Shown here piece after piece: positions 9,389-18,356 of a stretch of 64,000 nucleotides of DNA. Source of the stretch: Taibaiella sp. Lineage in GTDB: Bacteria; Bacteroidota; Bacteroidia; Chitinophagales; Chitinophagaceae. Location of the stretch: contig JAEUVV010000006.1 in NCBI GenBank assembly GCA_016786705.1, positions 310,001-374,000 on the forward strand, in the 5' to 3' direction. Within the stretch, counting starts at the first letter, position 1. Every line of letters starts with the position of its first letter. The notes beneath the pieces are model-generated. The model ran no database searches. It had not been told where the DNA came from and saw only the letters and a program-made list of their open reading frames with translations. The translations under genes and the position numbers were made by a program.

Positions 9389-10273
9389 TTAATTTTGGCC
9401 CGGCTGCCGGTAAGGCATGGACCAGTTAAGGCCTGAAATTTGCTTCCCCTTCCTGAGCTGTTTTAAGGCAGCAAAGCACAGGAACAGGCCCGAAATAACA
9501 AAACCGGTTGCAAATGTAAGCGGAAAGGAGCTTTCCGCCGCAGTATCGTCCTGGAAAAACGCGATCAGGATCTGGGTGCCGTTTACTAAAAAATGTAAAA
9601 TGATATTATACCATATATTCCCGGTATAAAAATAAGTGAAGCCTAAAATAAAGCCTGCAATGGTAATAGGCAGGTAATTGTACCAGCTCGCATGAAACAG
9701 GGCGAAAACCAAAGCGGTAGCCAGGATAGCCGGAAGCGGTTTTTTGAAAAAAGAATGGAACATTCTCTGCAATATGCCCCGGAAAAACAATTCTTCACAG
9801 ACGGCCGGCAATAATGCCATTACAATGATGCGCAACAGGACCTCTGCAACGGAGTGCATTTGTAAAGCAGATGATTCCAGGTTTTTCCTTTGCGCCTGCA
9901 GTTCATCTGCTATTTGCCCCAGGGGTAACTTCCGGATCATCTCTGCCAGCCCCAATACTAAGAGCAGTGTGCCCAGGGCAAGTAACGGCAGAGTCAGTAA
10001 GTCGGAAGTTTTTTCTATTTTCCTGAAATGAAAGAAAGTCGCTGGCGGTTGCGGCAATAACCACACAAAAACCAAAGCCGGCAAGAGAAAGCCAAGTAGC
10101 TGATTGATACTCATCATACCTAAAACCTGCAGGCTGCTTCCCGTAGCAGCATTGATACTTAAAGCCTGGTTAAGGCCGAGCTGCAGGAGATTGGCTACAA
10201 AGAAAAAACAAAAGAAAAATAAAAGCTGTACTGCCGGTGCAAAATATTGCAGCTGAAATAATCGGTTATTCAT
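9389..10273 (-). CDS. CPBP family intramembrane protease
   Basis: 294 residues with about seven to eight membrane segments. The Abi/CPBP motifs are present: EELFFRGILQR (paired glutamates plus Arg), HASWYN and HFLVNGTQ, which form the metal-type active site of Rce1-like glutamic proteases. Substrate unknown; such proteins may process prenylated or small membrane peptides. Lies between the GH3-hydrolase fusion gene and cdsA with short gaps, suggesting an envelope-related operon. Confidence 0.88.
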   Translation of the reverse strand: MNNRLFQLQYFAPAVQLLFFFCFFFVANLLQLGLNQALSINAATGSSLQVLGMMSINQLLGFLLPALVFVWLLPQPPATFFHFRKIEKTSDLLTLPLLALGTLLLVLGLAEMIRKLPLGQIADELQAQRKNLESSALQMHSVAEVLLRIIVMALLPAVCEELFFRGILQRMFHSFFKKPLPAILATALVFALFHASWYNYLPITIAGFILGFTYFYTGNIWYNIILHFLVNGTQILIAFFQDDTAAESSFPLTFATGFVISGLFLCFAALKQLRKGKQISGLNWSMPYRQPGQN

Positions 10274-10297
10274 GTTACTGTGCTGATGCGCGATTTT

Positions 10298-13200
10298 TTA
10301 TTTGGTATAACCCAGGGCCTTATAAACATAACTCTGCGCTATAGTACGTACACTTAACCGGTTGATCTGGTTATTTTCTGCTGTCGGATTAGTACGGTTG
10401 GATAAAAATACAAATACAATACCGGTCTGCGGATCGGCCCAGGCGCAGGTACCCGTGAAACCCTGGTGGCCGAAGCTTGATTTACTGGCAAGATCGGATG
10501 CCGGGCCGCCATCTCCCGCCTTCTTTTCAGGCTTGTCAAAACCGTAGGCACGCCTGCTGATACCAGAGGTATACCGGGTAAATAAGTTCACGGTTTCCGG
10601 CCTGAAGTATTGTCTTCCCCGGTAGCTTCCCTTATTCAACAGCATCTGCATGACTATACCTATATCTTCCGCGTTGGAAAACAAACCCGCATGCCCGGCC
10701 ACGCCACCCAGCATGGCCGCGCACATATCGTGCACATAGCCCTGTAACAGCTGATGCCTGAAATAATTGTCCCGCTCGGAGGGGGCACAACGCTGCTGCA
10801 GGTTTTTCTCCCATGGATTATAGGTGGTATTACGCAATCCCAGCGGCACATAAAAAGTTTTTTCTACATATTCATCCAATGGCATCCGGGTAACTGTTTC
10901 CACCACTTTTTGCAGGAACAGGAAATCCAGGTCGCTGTAAGTATAGTTTGCCGGTCCCAGCGGGCTTTCCAGGATCGTTTTCCATATGGTATCTATGTAG
11001 TTATTATTCATAAACATGCCTGATGCTACCGGTATATCGAACTGGCGGTTCTTCATCACCGTATAAATATTGGCGTAAGGCTTGCTTTCGGTGTCAATGG
11101 TATTTTTGTAGAAAGGAATCCAGGCTTTAAGCCCTGCCTGGTGCAATAGTATATTACTTATTTTAAGATTAGCTTTATTACTCCCTTTTACCGAGGGCAG
11201 GTAAGTACCTAATGTCGCATTCAGGCTTATTCTTCCCTCTTCATATAGCTTCATGACCGCCAATGTGGTTGCCACTACTTTCGTAAGCGAGGCCACGTCA
11301 TAAATGGTATTATCGTTTACCGCCTGCTCATTTACCCCGTAACTATAGTTACCCAGGCTTTTTTTGTAGATTACCTGGCCATCTTTCATGGCCAGCACCT
11401 GGCAACCGGGGAATACTCCTTTACCAATAGCATCGCTGAGGTATTTATCCAGGTCCGCCAGGGCCTGTGGATTCTTGATCAATTGGCGGCTATTGCTACC
11501 CATGGGGTTTACAGGTAATTCGTTATTTACTTTTGGTGCTACTGGTTTAGAAGTATTGGCTGGCGGGGTTACCGTTCCGGGATGGATATTCGTGGTCACT
11601 ACAATTCCATTCTCATGCTTGACACTTTGCCCTGTGGTACTTGCGTGGCTACATGGGCTCACCGGCAGTATTCCCTTCGGAACCAGCCTGCTGAGCAATA
11701 CATCCCGCGCCGCTTTGTAAGTACTGTTATTTTCTTCGTAAGTCACTATGCTGGAGTTGGCGGCGCAGACCGGTCTAAGGGCATAAGCATTACCGAAATC
11801 AATGAAAATGGTTTTATTACTCCTACTCAGTTGTTTTAAGAGGCTCAGCTGCATCTGGTCTAAACCGTAATTATCTTTCGGGTAAAGATTCAGGTCGTGC
11901 ATACCCACAATTACCGCTTCATAATTATTTAAAGACTGCATAATGCCTTCTATCCGTGAAGCGGTCTGGCCTTTTCCAAATAACTGTACATATAATTTGG
12001 GTAAATCCTGGCGCAGCATTTCCGGGAAGCCCTGGTTAAAATTGCTCAATTCCTTATTGCCCACATAAATATAGGCATAATTGGCCTGCGGTTTCAGGTT
12101 GAGCTTGTTGAGTACATTATTTTCATCCCGGACAAGGGTAATAGCCGCCCTGGCAACCTGGTCAAAAATAGTTTCGGTATAGGCATTCAGGTCGGCCGTT
12201 GCATTTTCAGTCACTATAGGCTTAAACTCGTTTAACCCGGCATCATATTTAGCCGCCAGTATTTTTTTGACACTTTGCTCCAGCCGCGCAGCAGAGACCT
12301 TACCGGTTTTTAAGGCATCCTGGATCTTGGCGATCGCTTTAGGTACATCCTGGGAAAAAAGCAATACGTCATTGCCGGCAAGAAAGGCCTGCAGGTCGGC
12401 ATCGCCTTCCGGGAAATACTTGGTAACGCCCTGCATATTAAGCGCATCTGTGAAGATAAGCCCTTTGTAGCCCATCTGGTTTTGTAAAAGATCTGTTACC
12501 ACCTTTTTAGATAAGGTACTGGGCACATTCTTGCGTGCGTCTACAGCCGGTATGCTCAGGTGCGCGATCATGGCACTTTTAACACCATAATTAAACAGCA
12601 TCTGGAAGGGGTAAAGCTCCATAGCCTGTAGTTGTGCTTTGGTTTTATTGATCACCGGTAACTCCAAATGGGAGTCTACATCTACATCTCCATGACCCGG
12701 GAAATGTTTCACACAAGCCATGATCCCATTATCCTGGAGGCCTTTGGTATAGGCTTTGGCCAGGGTGGTTACCCATTCTTTATTTTCACCGAAAGAGCGG
12801 AAGTTAATAACAGGGTTCTCCGGGTTATTGTTGATGTCTACAACCGGTGCGAAGTTGATATGTACCCCCATGCGCTTACATTGGTAAGCTATGGCCATAG
12901 CCATCTGCTCCATTTGCGCCGGGCTACGGGTCGCTCCTATCATCATTTGCCTGGGGAAGTTCCGGACACCGGTAAGCCGCATGCCCAGGCCCCATTCCGC
13001 ATCCATACCGATGAGCAGGGGGACTTTAGATTTTTGCTGGTATTGATTGGTCAGCCGGGCCTGTGCTTCCGGTGTTCCCTGCATGAAGATCACACCGCCT
13101 ATCATACGACCGTCTATCAGGCTCTGTATTTGTCCTTCGTTGAACTTTTCGCCACCGGAGTAGGCAGCCACCATAAAAAGCTGGCCTATTTTTTCTTTCT

Positions 13201-13309
13201 CTGGCAGAGCATTATAGGTACTGTCTACCCATTTCTGCTTTCCGGCTTGAGCGTGTGACAGCTTGTGCAAGCTGAGCAGACAAAATCCCAGACAAAGAAT
13301 TTTTTTCAT
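10298..13309 (-). CDS. Fused GH3 beta-N-acetylhexosaminidase and serine beta-lactamase-like hydrolase
   Basis: 1003 residues with a signal peptide (to about residue 21). The N-terminal GH3 domain (~25-370) has the NagZ signature KHFPGHGDVDVDSH near 199-214 and the TDALNMQGV segment, so it probably removes N-acetylglucosamine from peptidoglycan or related glycans. A GH3 C-terminal-like region (~380-550) and a linker follow. The C-terminal serine hydrolase domain (~625-1000) has SLTK (catalytic Ser near 674), a YSD in place of Y-x-N, and an HQG motif near 945, as in class C beta-lactamase/esterase relatives. Both active sites look intact. Periplasmic or surface-facing. The frame is continuous, so the fusion is not a sequencing join visible here. 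Confidence 0.92.
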   Translation of the reverse strand: MKKILCLGFCLLSLHKLSHAQAGKQKWVDSTYNALPEKEKIGQLFMVAAYSGGEKFNEGQIQSLIDGRMIGGVIFMQGTPEAQARLTNQYQQKSKVPLLIGMDAEWGLGMRLTGVRNFPRQMMIGATRSPAQMEQMAMAIAYQCKRMGVHINFAPVVDINNNPENPVINFRSFGENKEWVTTLAKAYTKGLQDNGIMACVKHFPGHGDVDVDSHLELPVINKTKAQLQAMELYPFQMLFNYGVKSAMIAHLSIPAVDARKNVPSTLSKKVVTDLLQNQMGYKGLIFTDALNMQGVTKYFPEGDADLQAFLAGNDVLLFSQDVPKAIAKIQDALKTGKVSAARLEQSVKKILAAKYDAGLNEFKPIVTENATADLNAYTETIFDQVARAAITLVRDENNVLNKLNLKPQANYAYIYVGNKELSNFNQGFPEMLRQDLPKLYVQLFGKGQTASRIEGIMQSLNNYEAVIVGMHDLNLYPKDNYGLDQMQLSLLKQLSRSNKTIFIDFGNAYALRPVCAANSSIVTYEENNSTYKAARDVLLSRLVPKGILPVSPCSHASTTGQSVKHENGIVVTTNIHPGTVTPPANTSKPVAPKVNNELPVNPMGSNSRQLIKNPQALADLDKYLSDAIGKGVFPGCQVLAMKDGQVIYKKSLGNYSYGVNEQAVNDNTIYDVASLTKVVATTLAVMKLYEEGRISLNATLGTYLPSVKGSNKANLKISNILLHQAGLKAWIPFYKNTIDTESKPYANIYTVMKNRQFDIPVASGMFMNNNYIDTIWKTILESPLGPANYTYSDLDFLFLQKVVETVTRMPLDEYVEKTFYVPLGLRNTTYNPWEKNLQQRCAPSERDNYFRHQLLQGYVHDMCAAMLGGVAGHAGLFSNAEDIGIVMQMLLNKGSYRGRQYFRPETVNLFTRYTSGISRRAYGFDKPEKKAGDGGPASDLASKSSFGHQGFTGTCAWADPQTGIVFVFLSNRTNPTAENNQINRLSVRTIAQSYVYKALGYTK

Positions 13310-13531
13310 AATTATATCCTTAATTTTTACTTTATAATAATGGTTAGCGCAAAATACTACAATTTGACGGCTTGGGTCTTGTAAATAGTGGTTAAAAATA
13401 TTTTACCTGTTTTTTGTACCACTATACCGCCAATCATCAATTTATTGTGAAAGTCATGCAGGAAACAGGCCACCGGTATACAGGCAACAGCAGATACTGC
13501 TTAAAATTGTTTATTATTGCTGCTTAATAAA
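13310..13531. other. Divergent intergenic region
   Basis: Separates the minus-strand hydrolase gene from the plus-strand glycosyltransferase gene and must hold promoters for both. It is A+T-rich next to the hydrolase gene. I do not see a clear TTG/TAnnTTTG pair on either strand, nor a small gene. Confidence 0.5.
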
Positions 13532-14470
13532 ATGAACCCGGATTTGCAACATCAAGTGCCTTTATTAAGTATCCTCGTTATTACCTATAACAGGGCAGAA
13601 GATACTTTGCTCTTACTCCAGGATATTGAAGCACAGCATGAGGTAGCGCAATATGTGGGAGAGATCTTATTACTGAACAATAATTCCAGTGATTCGTATG
13701 AAAAGGTAACCGATTTTATCAGCCGGAGCAGTCTGCCCATCGACTATATTGTCAATGAAAACAACCCTGGGGTCGCCGGGGGCAGAAACCTGCTCATCAA
13801 AAGGGCAAAATTCCCGCACCTGCTGGTCCTGGACGATGATGTGGTATTTGCCGATAAAAGCGCGATTGAAAAAATTGCCCGTTTATTCAGCAAAGAGCAA
13901 TATGTGCAACACAATACAGCCATTATTACCCTTAATATCTATTATTACACAACCGGCGAACGTCAGAAAAACGCGTTGCCACATAAACAATACGAAGCAT
14001 ACAAAGACAAAGACTGGTTCCTGACCTACTATTTTACAGGAGCAGCACACCTGATGAAGCGGGAGCTGTTTGATAAAACAGGCTATTACCCGGAAGATTT
14101 CTTTTATGGCGTAGAGGAGTATGACCTTAGCTTCAGGGCGCTGGACGCAGGCTATACTATTGCTTATGATGCGGATGTGAAAGTGCTGCATAAAGAATCC
14201 CCGCAAGGTCGCCTGCCCAACAAAACCAAACTGGCCATGATGTGGCGCAATAAATGTATTGTTGCCTATCGATATTTACCTAAAAAGTATTTTTATTCTA
14301 CCTTATTGATGTGGTCTTTATTTTATTTAAAAAGGACCGGCTTCGACCTGACCGGCGCCTTGCGGCATCTGTGGCGCAACGCCGGGATACCTAAATCCGT
14401 AAAATCAAGCCCCGTTAGTAATAAAACGCTCAGTTACCTGCAATCAGTAAGAGCAAGGCTGGGCTACTAA
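13532..14470 (+). CDS. Family 2 glycosyltransferase
   Basis: About 312 residues from the ATG at 13532; an in-frame TTG at 13517 would add five residues and is less likely. GT-A fold signs are LSILVITYNRAED at the N-terminus, an NNNSSD segment, NPGVAGGRN, a metal-binding LVLDDDV near residue 100, and the acceptor-side EEYDLSFRALDAGY. This layout is typical of rhamnosyl-type or similar GT2 enzymes making surface glycans. It is cytoplasmic or membrane-associated. First of three co-directional genes (GT2, amidase, sugar kinase). Confidence 0.9.
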   Translation: MNPDLQHQVPLLSILVITYNRAEDTLLLLQDIEAQHEVAQYVGEILLLNNNSSDSYEKVTDFISRSSLPIDYIVNENNPGVAGGRNLLIKRAKFPHLLVLDDDVVFADKSAIEKIARLFSKEQYVQHNTAIITLNIYYYTTGERQKNALPHKQYEAYKDKDWFLTYYFTGAAHLMKRELFDKTGYYPEDFFYGVEEYDLSFRALDAGYTIAYDADVKVLHKESPQGRLPNKTKLAMMWRNKCIVAYRYLPKKYFYSTLLMWSLFYLKRTGFDLTGALRHLWRNAGIPKSVKSSPVSNKTLSYLQSVRARLGY

Positions 14471-14503
14471 ATTTAATCTCTTTTCTTGAATAAGCTCCCG
14501 GAT

Positions 14504-15181
14504 ATGAAACTAAGGTATTGGTTGTTGATAACAGGCAGCTTTTGTGTACTGAACACCAGCACAACAGCGGTCGCACAAAACAGCGGCAAACTAAACATCG
14601 TTCAAAAACCGATCGTTTTTAACCAGAAGCGGCAACAGCTAAGCCTGGATTATTTACATAAAAGGCATGGTATCCAGAAAACCCGACCGACTATAGTACC
14701 CAGGATGATCGTGCTGCACTTTACCGGCAGCGGAACGCTGAACAGCAATTTCAATTATTTCAATAAGGAAGAAATAGAGCAGGCCCGCACGGCCAATAAA
14801 AATCAAAGTGCTCTTAATGTATCCGCTCATTACCTCGTGGACCGGGATGGTACGGTGTATCAATTATTGCCGGATACTATATTTGCTAGGCATATTATCG
14901 GGCTTAATTATATGGCTATCGGCGTAGAGAATGTTGGCGGTCCTGATGCCCCGCTCACAGAAGCCCAGGTAAGGGCAAATGCCGCCCTGGTAAGGCATCT
15001 TTGCGCACGACATAAAATAGAGTACCTCATTGGCCATTCAGAATACTCGATTTTTCGCAATACGGTGTTATGGAAAGAAACAAACAGTAACTATTATACG
15101 GGTAAAGCAGATCCGGGTACCGACTTTATGCGGAAAGTGAGAGCTTTGGTCCCTAATCTGAAATTAAGGTCAAAACCCTGA
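14504..15181 (+). CDS. Secreted N-acetylmuramoyl-L-alanine amidase (Amidase_2/PGRP fold)
   Basis: 225 residues from the ATG at 14504, which begins a clear signal peptide ending near AVAQ; an upstream TTG (14486) is rejected. Amidase_2 features are a VLHFTGS strand (first zinc His), SAHYLVDRDGTVYQL, GVENVGG, GHSEYS (second His) and KADPGTDF (zinc Asp). It should cleave the bond between muramic acid and the stem peptide in the periplasm. It sits between a glycosyltransferase and a sugar kinase gene, so a link to wall or surface glycan remodelling is likely. Confidence 0.88.
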   Translation: MKLRYWLLITGSFCVLNTSTTAVAQNSGKLNIVQKPIVFNQKRQQLSLDYLHKRHGIQKTRPTIVPRMIVLHFTGSGTLNSNFNYFNKEEIEQARTANKNQSALNVSAHYLVDRDGTVYQLLPDTIFARHIIGLNYMAIGVENVGGPDAPLTEAQVRANAALVRHLCARHKIEYLIGHSEYSIFRNTVLWKETNSNYYTGKADPGTDFMRKVRALVPNLKLRSKP

Positions 15182-15254
15182 TTTTATGTTTACCAAACAG
15201 TAAAGAAGCACTAAATTGCAGGTAATTGAACCGAAACATGCAAAGCCTGAACAG

Positions 15255-16277
15255 ATGATCTATAGAAGTAAAGCCCCCTTACGCATCGGGCTGGCCGGTG
15301 GTGGTACCGATGTAAGCCCTTATTGCGACCAGTACGGCGGCGCCATCCTTAACGCTACCATTTCTCTCTATGCTAACGCGAGCATCGAGGTCCTGGAGGA
15401 AGACAAAATTATTCTTGAGGCTTTTGACCGGGACGAGCTTGCTGAATATCCCTGGCAAACAACCCTTCCTATTGACGGGCACCTGGATTTACTCAAAGGT
15501 GTTTATAACAGGATTCAAAAGGATTATCCTTTTGAGCAGAAAGGGATCAAGCTGTCTACGTTTGTTGACGCGCCTGCAGGTTCCGGCCTGGGGACTTCTT
15601 CTACCCTCGTTGTCGCCATATTGGGTGCGTTTGTAGAGATGCTGCAGTTACCGCTTGGCGAATATGATATCGCGCAGTATGCTTATGATATTGAACGCAA
15701 GGACCTGGCCCTTGCCGGCGGGCGGCAGGACCAATACGCGGCCACTTTCGGCGGCGTAAACTTTATGGAGTTCTACGCGGATGATAAAGTCATCGTCAAC
15801 CCGCTGCGCATCCGTCAGGAATATATTGATGAGCTGGAAAATAATCTATTGCTGTACTACACTTCCACCAGCCGGGAATCGGCCGAAATCATCAGGAAGC
15901 AAAGCAGGAACGTGATCGACAATAAATCGACTTCTATTGAAGCCATGCACCAGCTTAAGCACCAGGCGCAGCTGATGAAAGAAACTTTACTGCGGGGCCA
16001 GCTGCACGGGATCGGGAACATACTAAATATCGGCTTTGAGCAAAAGCGGCAAATGGCGGAAGGGATCAGTAATGAATTGATCGAGAATATTTACGCTGCG
16101 GCAAAAGCCAACGGGGCCACCGGGGGTAAAATCAGCGGGGCCGGCGGCGGCGGCTTTATGATCTTTTATTGCCCTAATAATACCAAGTATGCCGTTAAAA
16201 AAGCATTGGCCGCTTTCGGCGGGGTACACAGGAGCTATTCCTTTACGAAGCACGGGCTTAAAACCTGGCGGATATAA
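15255..16277 (+). CDS. GHMP kinase, D-glycero-D-manno-heptose 7-phosphate kinase-like
   Basis: About 340 residues from the ATG at 15255; the longer TTG start (15216) lacks support because the family begins with RSKAPLRIGLAGGGTD. GHMP motifs are LAGGGTDVSPY, the phosphate loop GSGLGTSS near 109-116, and GAGGGGFMIFY near the C-terminus. Relatives such as HddA phosphorylate heptose 7-phosphate at C1 for GDP-heptose surface sugars; fucose/galactose-type kinases are the alternative. No isomerase, phosphatase or nucleotidyltransferase of a heptose pathway is next to it. Confidence 0.85.
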   Translation: MIYRSKAPLRIGLAGGGTDVSPYCDQYGGAILNATISLYANASIEVLEEDKIILEAFDRDELAEYPWQTTLPIDGHLDLLKGVYNRIQKDYPFEQKGIKLSTFVDAPAGSGLGTSSTLVVAILGAFVEMLQLPLGEYDIAQYAYDIERKDLALAGGRQDQYAATFGGVNFMEFYADDKVIVNPLRIRQEYIDELENNLLLYYTSTSRESAEIIRKQSRNVIDNKSTSIEAMHQLKHQAQLMKETLLRGQLHGIGNILNIGFEQKRQMAEGISNELIENIYAAAKANGATGGKISGAGGGGFMIFYCPNNTKYAVKKALAAFGGVHRSYSFTKHGLKTWRI

Positions 16278-16314
16278 AGCCTCTTGTAAACGTTTTCAAT
16301 ACCCTACTATCAAT

Positions 16315-16351
16315 AAGCCCGGAATACGCGCTATGCAGTTATTCCCGGCTT
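16315..16351. terminator. Terminator shared by convergent sugar kinase and GT2 genes
   Basis: Arms AAGCCCGGAATA (16315-16326) and TATTCCCGGCTT (16340-16351) have one mismatch and are followed on the plus strand by TTTT. It is the likely end of the plus-strand operon. The stop codon of the minus-strand GT2 gene (16331) lies in its loop, so the last GT2 codons are part of the hairpin. Confidence 0.75.
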
Positions 16352-17119
16352 TTTTAATTGCCGGCGCTTGGTCAGTATCCTGAAATGCTTGAAAATACTC
16401 CATAGGAGTAAAAAGGGAAACAAAAGGTACAGGAAAGGATTTAATTTTCCCAGGCTGGCATATGATTTTATCTCTCCCCTGCGCATTTTCCACAACCGCT
16501 GGCTCTGGCCACCTGATGCCATCATGGGCCGGCTACGATAGGTGAGTAATAAATGTACCTCGTACATATTGCAGACCGCTTTGCACTTTAAGACCCATTT
16601 ATAATCTTCGCTGTAGCGCATTTGCTCGTCAAATGGCGCCTGCACGGTACGCCTTATGACAGCAGCAGAAGGCGCGATAGGGTTAGTGATACAAAGTTCT
16701 AAAAGGGAAGTTCTTTTCAACACTTCATCCCCCGCATCTATAGCTGTATAGGCATAAGGCTTATGCGTATAGCGGTTCCAGATAAAGTCAATAGCAGGGT
16801 CTTTTTCCAGGAAATGCTTCATTATGGCTATGCGGTCCGCATGCCAGGTATCATCAGCATCCAGGAAGGCCACGAAATCTCCTGTAGCCATTGCCCAGCC
16901 CGCATTACGGGCTGCGGATGGACCACGGTTAGCCGGGAAGCGCATTATTTTAACCCTATCTCCATAGGCTGCAGTTACTTTAGCTACACTATCATCTGTA
17001 CTCGCATCATCTACTATGATCACTTCTTTAACCGGGTAAGATTGATCCCAGCATGAAGCGATAGTGCTCAAAACAGTTTGAGCAGCATTATACATGGGGA
17101 TGACAACGGAGAAAGTCAA
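16331..17119 (-). CDS. Family 2 glycosyltransferase
   Basis: 262 residues. N-terminal GT-A motifs are VVIPMYNAAQT, VIIVDDASTDDS, and the metal-binding FLDADDTWH near residue 90; a conserved RYSEDYKWVLK segment lies near residue 170. The C-terminal ~40 residues hold one hydrophobic stretch (FLYLLFPFLLLWSIF) that may attach it to the membrane. Six bases separate it from the upstream GT4-like gene, so the two form a surface-glycan operon. Confidence 0.9.
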   Translation of the reverse strand: MTFSVVIPMYNAAQTVLSTIASCWDQSYPVKEVIIVDDASTDDSVAKVTAAYGDRVKIMRFPANRGPSAARNAGWAMATGDFVAFLDADDTWHADRIAIMKHFLEKDPAIDFIWNRYTHKPYAYTAIDAGDEVLKRTSLLELCITNPIAPSAAVIRRTVQAPFDEQMRYSEDYKWVLKCKAVCNMYEVHLLLTYRSRPMMASGGQSQRLWKMRRGEIKSYASLGKLNPFLYLLFPFLLLWSIFKHFRILTKRRQLKKPGITA

Positions 17120-17125
17120 AAGTGA

Positions 17126-18229
17126 TTAAGCATTAAAAAGGTTTGCATATAGAGAACGCAAGCGGATCTCATTTTGTTGCCAGTTGAAGACTTCACGGGC
17201 TTTTAAAGCATTGTGCTTAAGCCTTTCATGCAGGTCTTTATCGGCGATCAGGTGGTTAATGCCCGCCGCGATACTTTCCGGTGTCAGGGGGGCTTTTAAC
17301 AAGTAGGCAATTTCAAATTGCTCATTCATGGCCCTGTATTCGGGGAAATCCATAGAGAGCTGCGGCACCGCGCTATGCATATAATCAAATACGCGGTTCG
17401 CTAAAGAATAGACATTATTTTGGGAGGCATCGTCCAGTAAGATCAAACCCATATAGGCTTTACGCGTAATCTCGCTCAATTGGCCGGGTGGCACATAGCC
17501 TTTCAAAGTCACTTTATGCCCCACCTTGTATTGTTCCACTAATTTTTTTGTCTGTTCAAAGAAGTTTCCCTCACCGCAAATGACCAGGGGCATCGTTACC
17601 CACTGCATGGCCGGTATCAGTTCTTCAAAGCAACGTCCTTTATTCACCGCGCCCTGGTAAAGGATAAACGGCGGCTCTGTATTTTCTACTGGTAATGGCT
17701 TTAATACAGTAGCATTGGTAATGACCGGGTATTGTACCCCGTATTTTTCGGCTAAAGTTTTGGCCACCATATTGCCTACGGTATAGCCTAGCGGGAAACG
17801 GGGAATATAGCGCTTGGCCAGCCATTTCCAAAAACGGGCATGTACCGGTTTTTCTACGAGTTCTTTGGTTTCTGTAAATAGCTCGTGCGCATCGTAGAGC
17901 CGTTTGCAACCTTTGAGTTTACTGGCATAATATACGGATAGCATGGTATCGAGGTCTATAGCGCAAATCGCATCGGTACGCTTAAAGAGGAGATAGAAAA
18001 AAAGCACTGTCCAGTAGGAAGCGAAAAAAAGCGGTCCACGGTCCGCGAGTATAGGTAAACGCTTTTGTTTAAACGGTCTTTCTACCAGCTCCGGGGAGTA
18101 TTTGCGTTGCACCCCGACCAGGGTGACCTCGTACCCTGCCGTTACCAATGTAGTGCAGATCCGGATCATACGCTGATCGTAATTCAGGTCGTTTGTAACG
18201 GTAAAACAAAGCTTTTTCGCTTTTGCCAT
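17126..18229 (-). CDS. GT4-like (group 1) glycosyltransferase
   Basis: 367 residues from the ATG at 18229 (MAKAKKLCF); the frame extends to 18259 but the shorter start is more natural. GT-B fold: the N-terminal Rossmann half has DLNYDQRMIRICTTL and YDAHELFTE; the C-terminal half has ILYQGAVNKGR, VICGEGN, a GYVP loop and NRVFDYMHSAVPQL, the nucleotide-sugar binding region. It uses an activated sugar to extend a surface glycan. Start of the two-gene operon with the GT2 at 16331. Confidence 0.9.
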   Translation of the reverse strand: MAKAKKLCFTVTNDLNYDQRMIRICTTLVTAGYEVTLVGVQRKYSPELVERPFKQKRLPILADRGPLFFASYWTVLFFYLLFKRTDAICAIDLDTMLSVYYASKLKGCKRLYDAHELFTETKELVEKPVHARFWKWLAKRYIPRFPLGYTVGNMVAKTLAEKYGVQYPVITNATVLKPLPVENTEPPFILYQGAVNKGRCFEELIPAMQWVTMPLVICGEGNFFEQTKKLVEQYKVGHKVTLKGYVPPGQLSEITRKAYMGLILLDDASQNNVYSLANRVFDYMHSAVPQLSMDFPEYRAMNEQFEIAYLLKAPLTPESIAAGINHLIADKDLHERLKHNALKAREVFNWQQNEIRLRSLYANLFNA

Positions 18230-18305
18230 GCGGGTTAGTGTTGCCAAAAATATGCGCAAATTTAGGAATAATTGTTCAGTTTACCGGCAGGCTTATAGTA
18301 CATAA

Positions 18306-18336
18306 AAAAGCGGGCGCTAATGAAGCGCCCGCTTTT
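18306..18336 (-). terminator. Terminator of the PpiD-like gene
   Basis: Perfect 13-bp arms (AAAAGCGGGCGCT / AGCGCCCGCTTTT) with a five-base loop. On the minus strand it is followed by a T run and lies just past the stop at 18357. Confidence 0.9.
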
Positions 18337-18356
18337 GCTGTAGCTGAAAAATAATT

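Noticed and set aside
12668..13258. 196-codon open frame on the plus strand
   Set aside because: It lies entirely opposite the GH3-hydrolase gene, which has clear motifs; the antisense frame has none.
10298..13309. GH3-serine hydrolase join as a sequencing artefact
   Set aside because: The frame is continuous with a linker and intact motifs on both sides; similar fusions are known in Bacteroidota.
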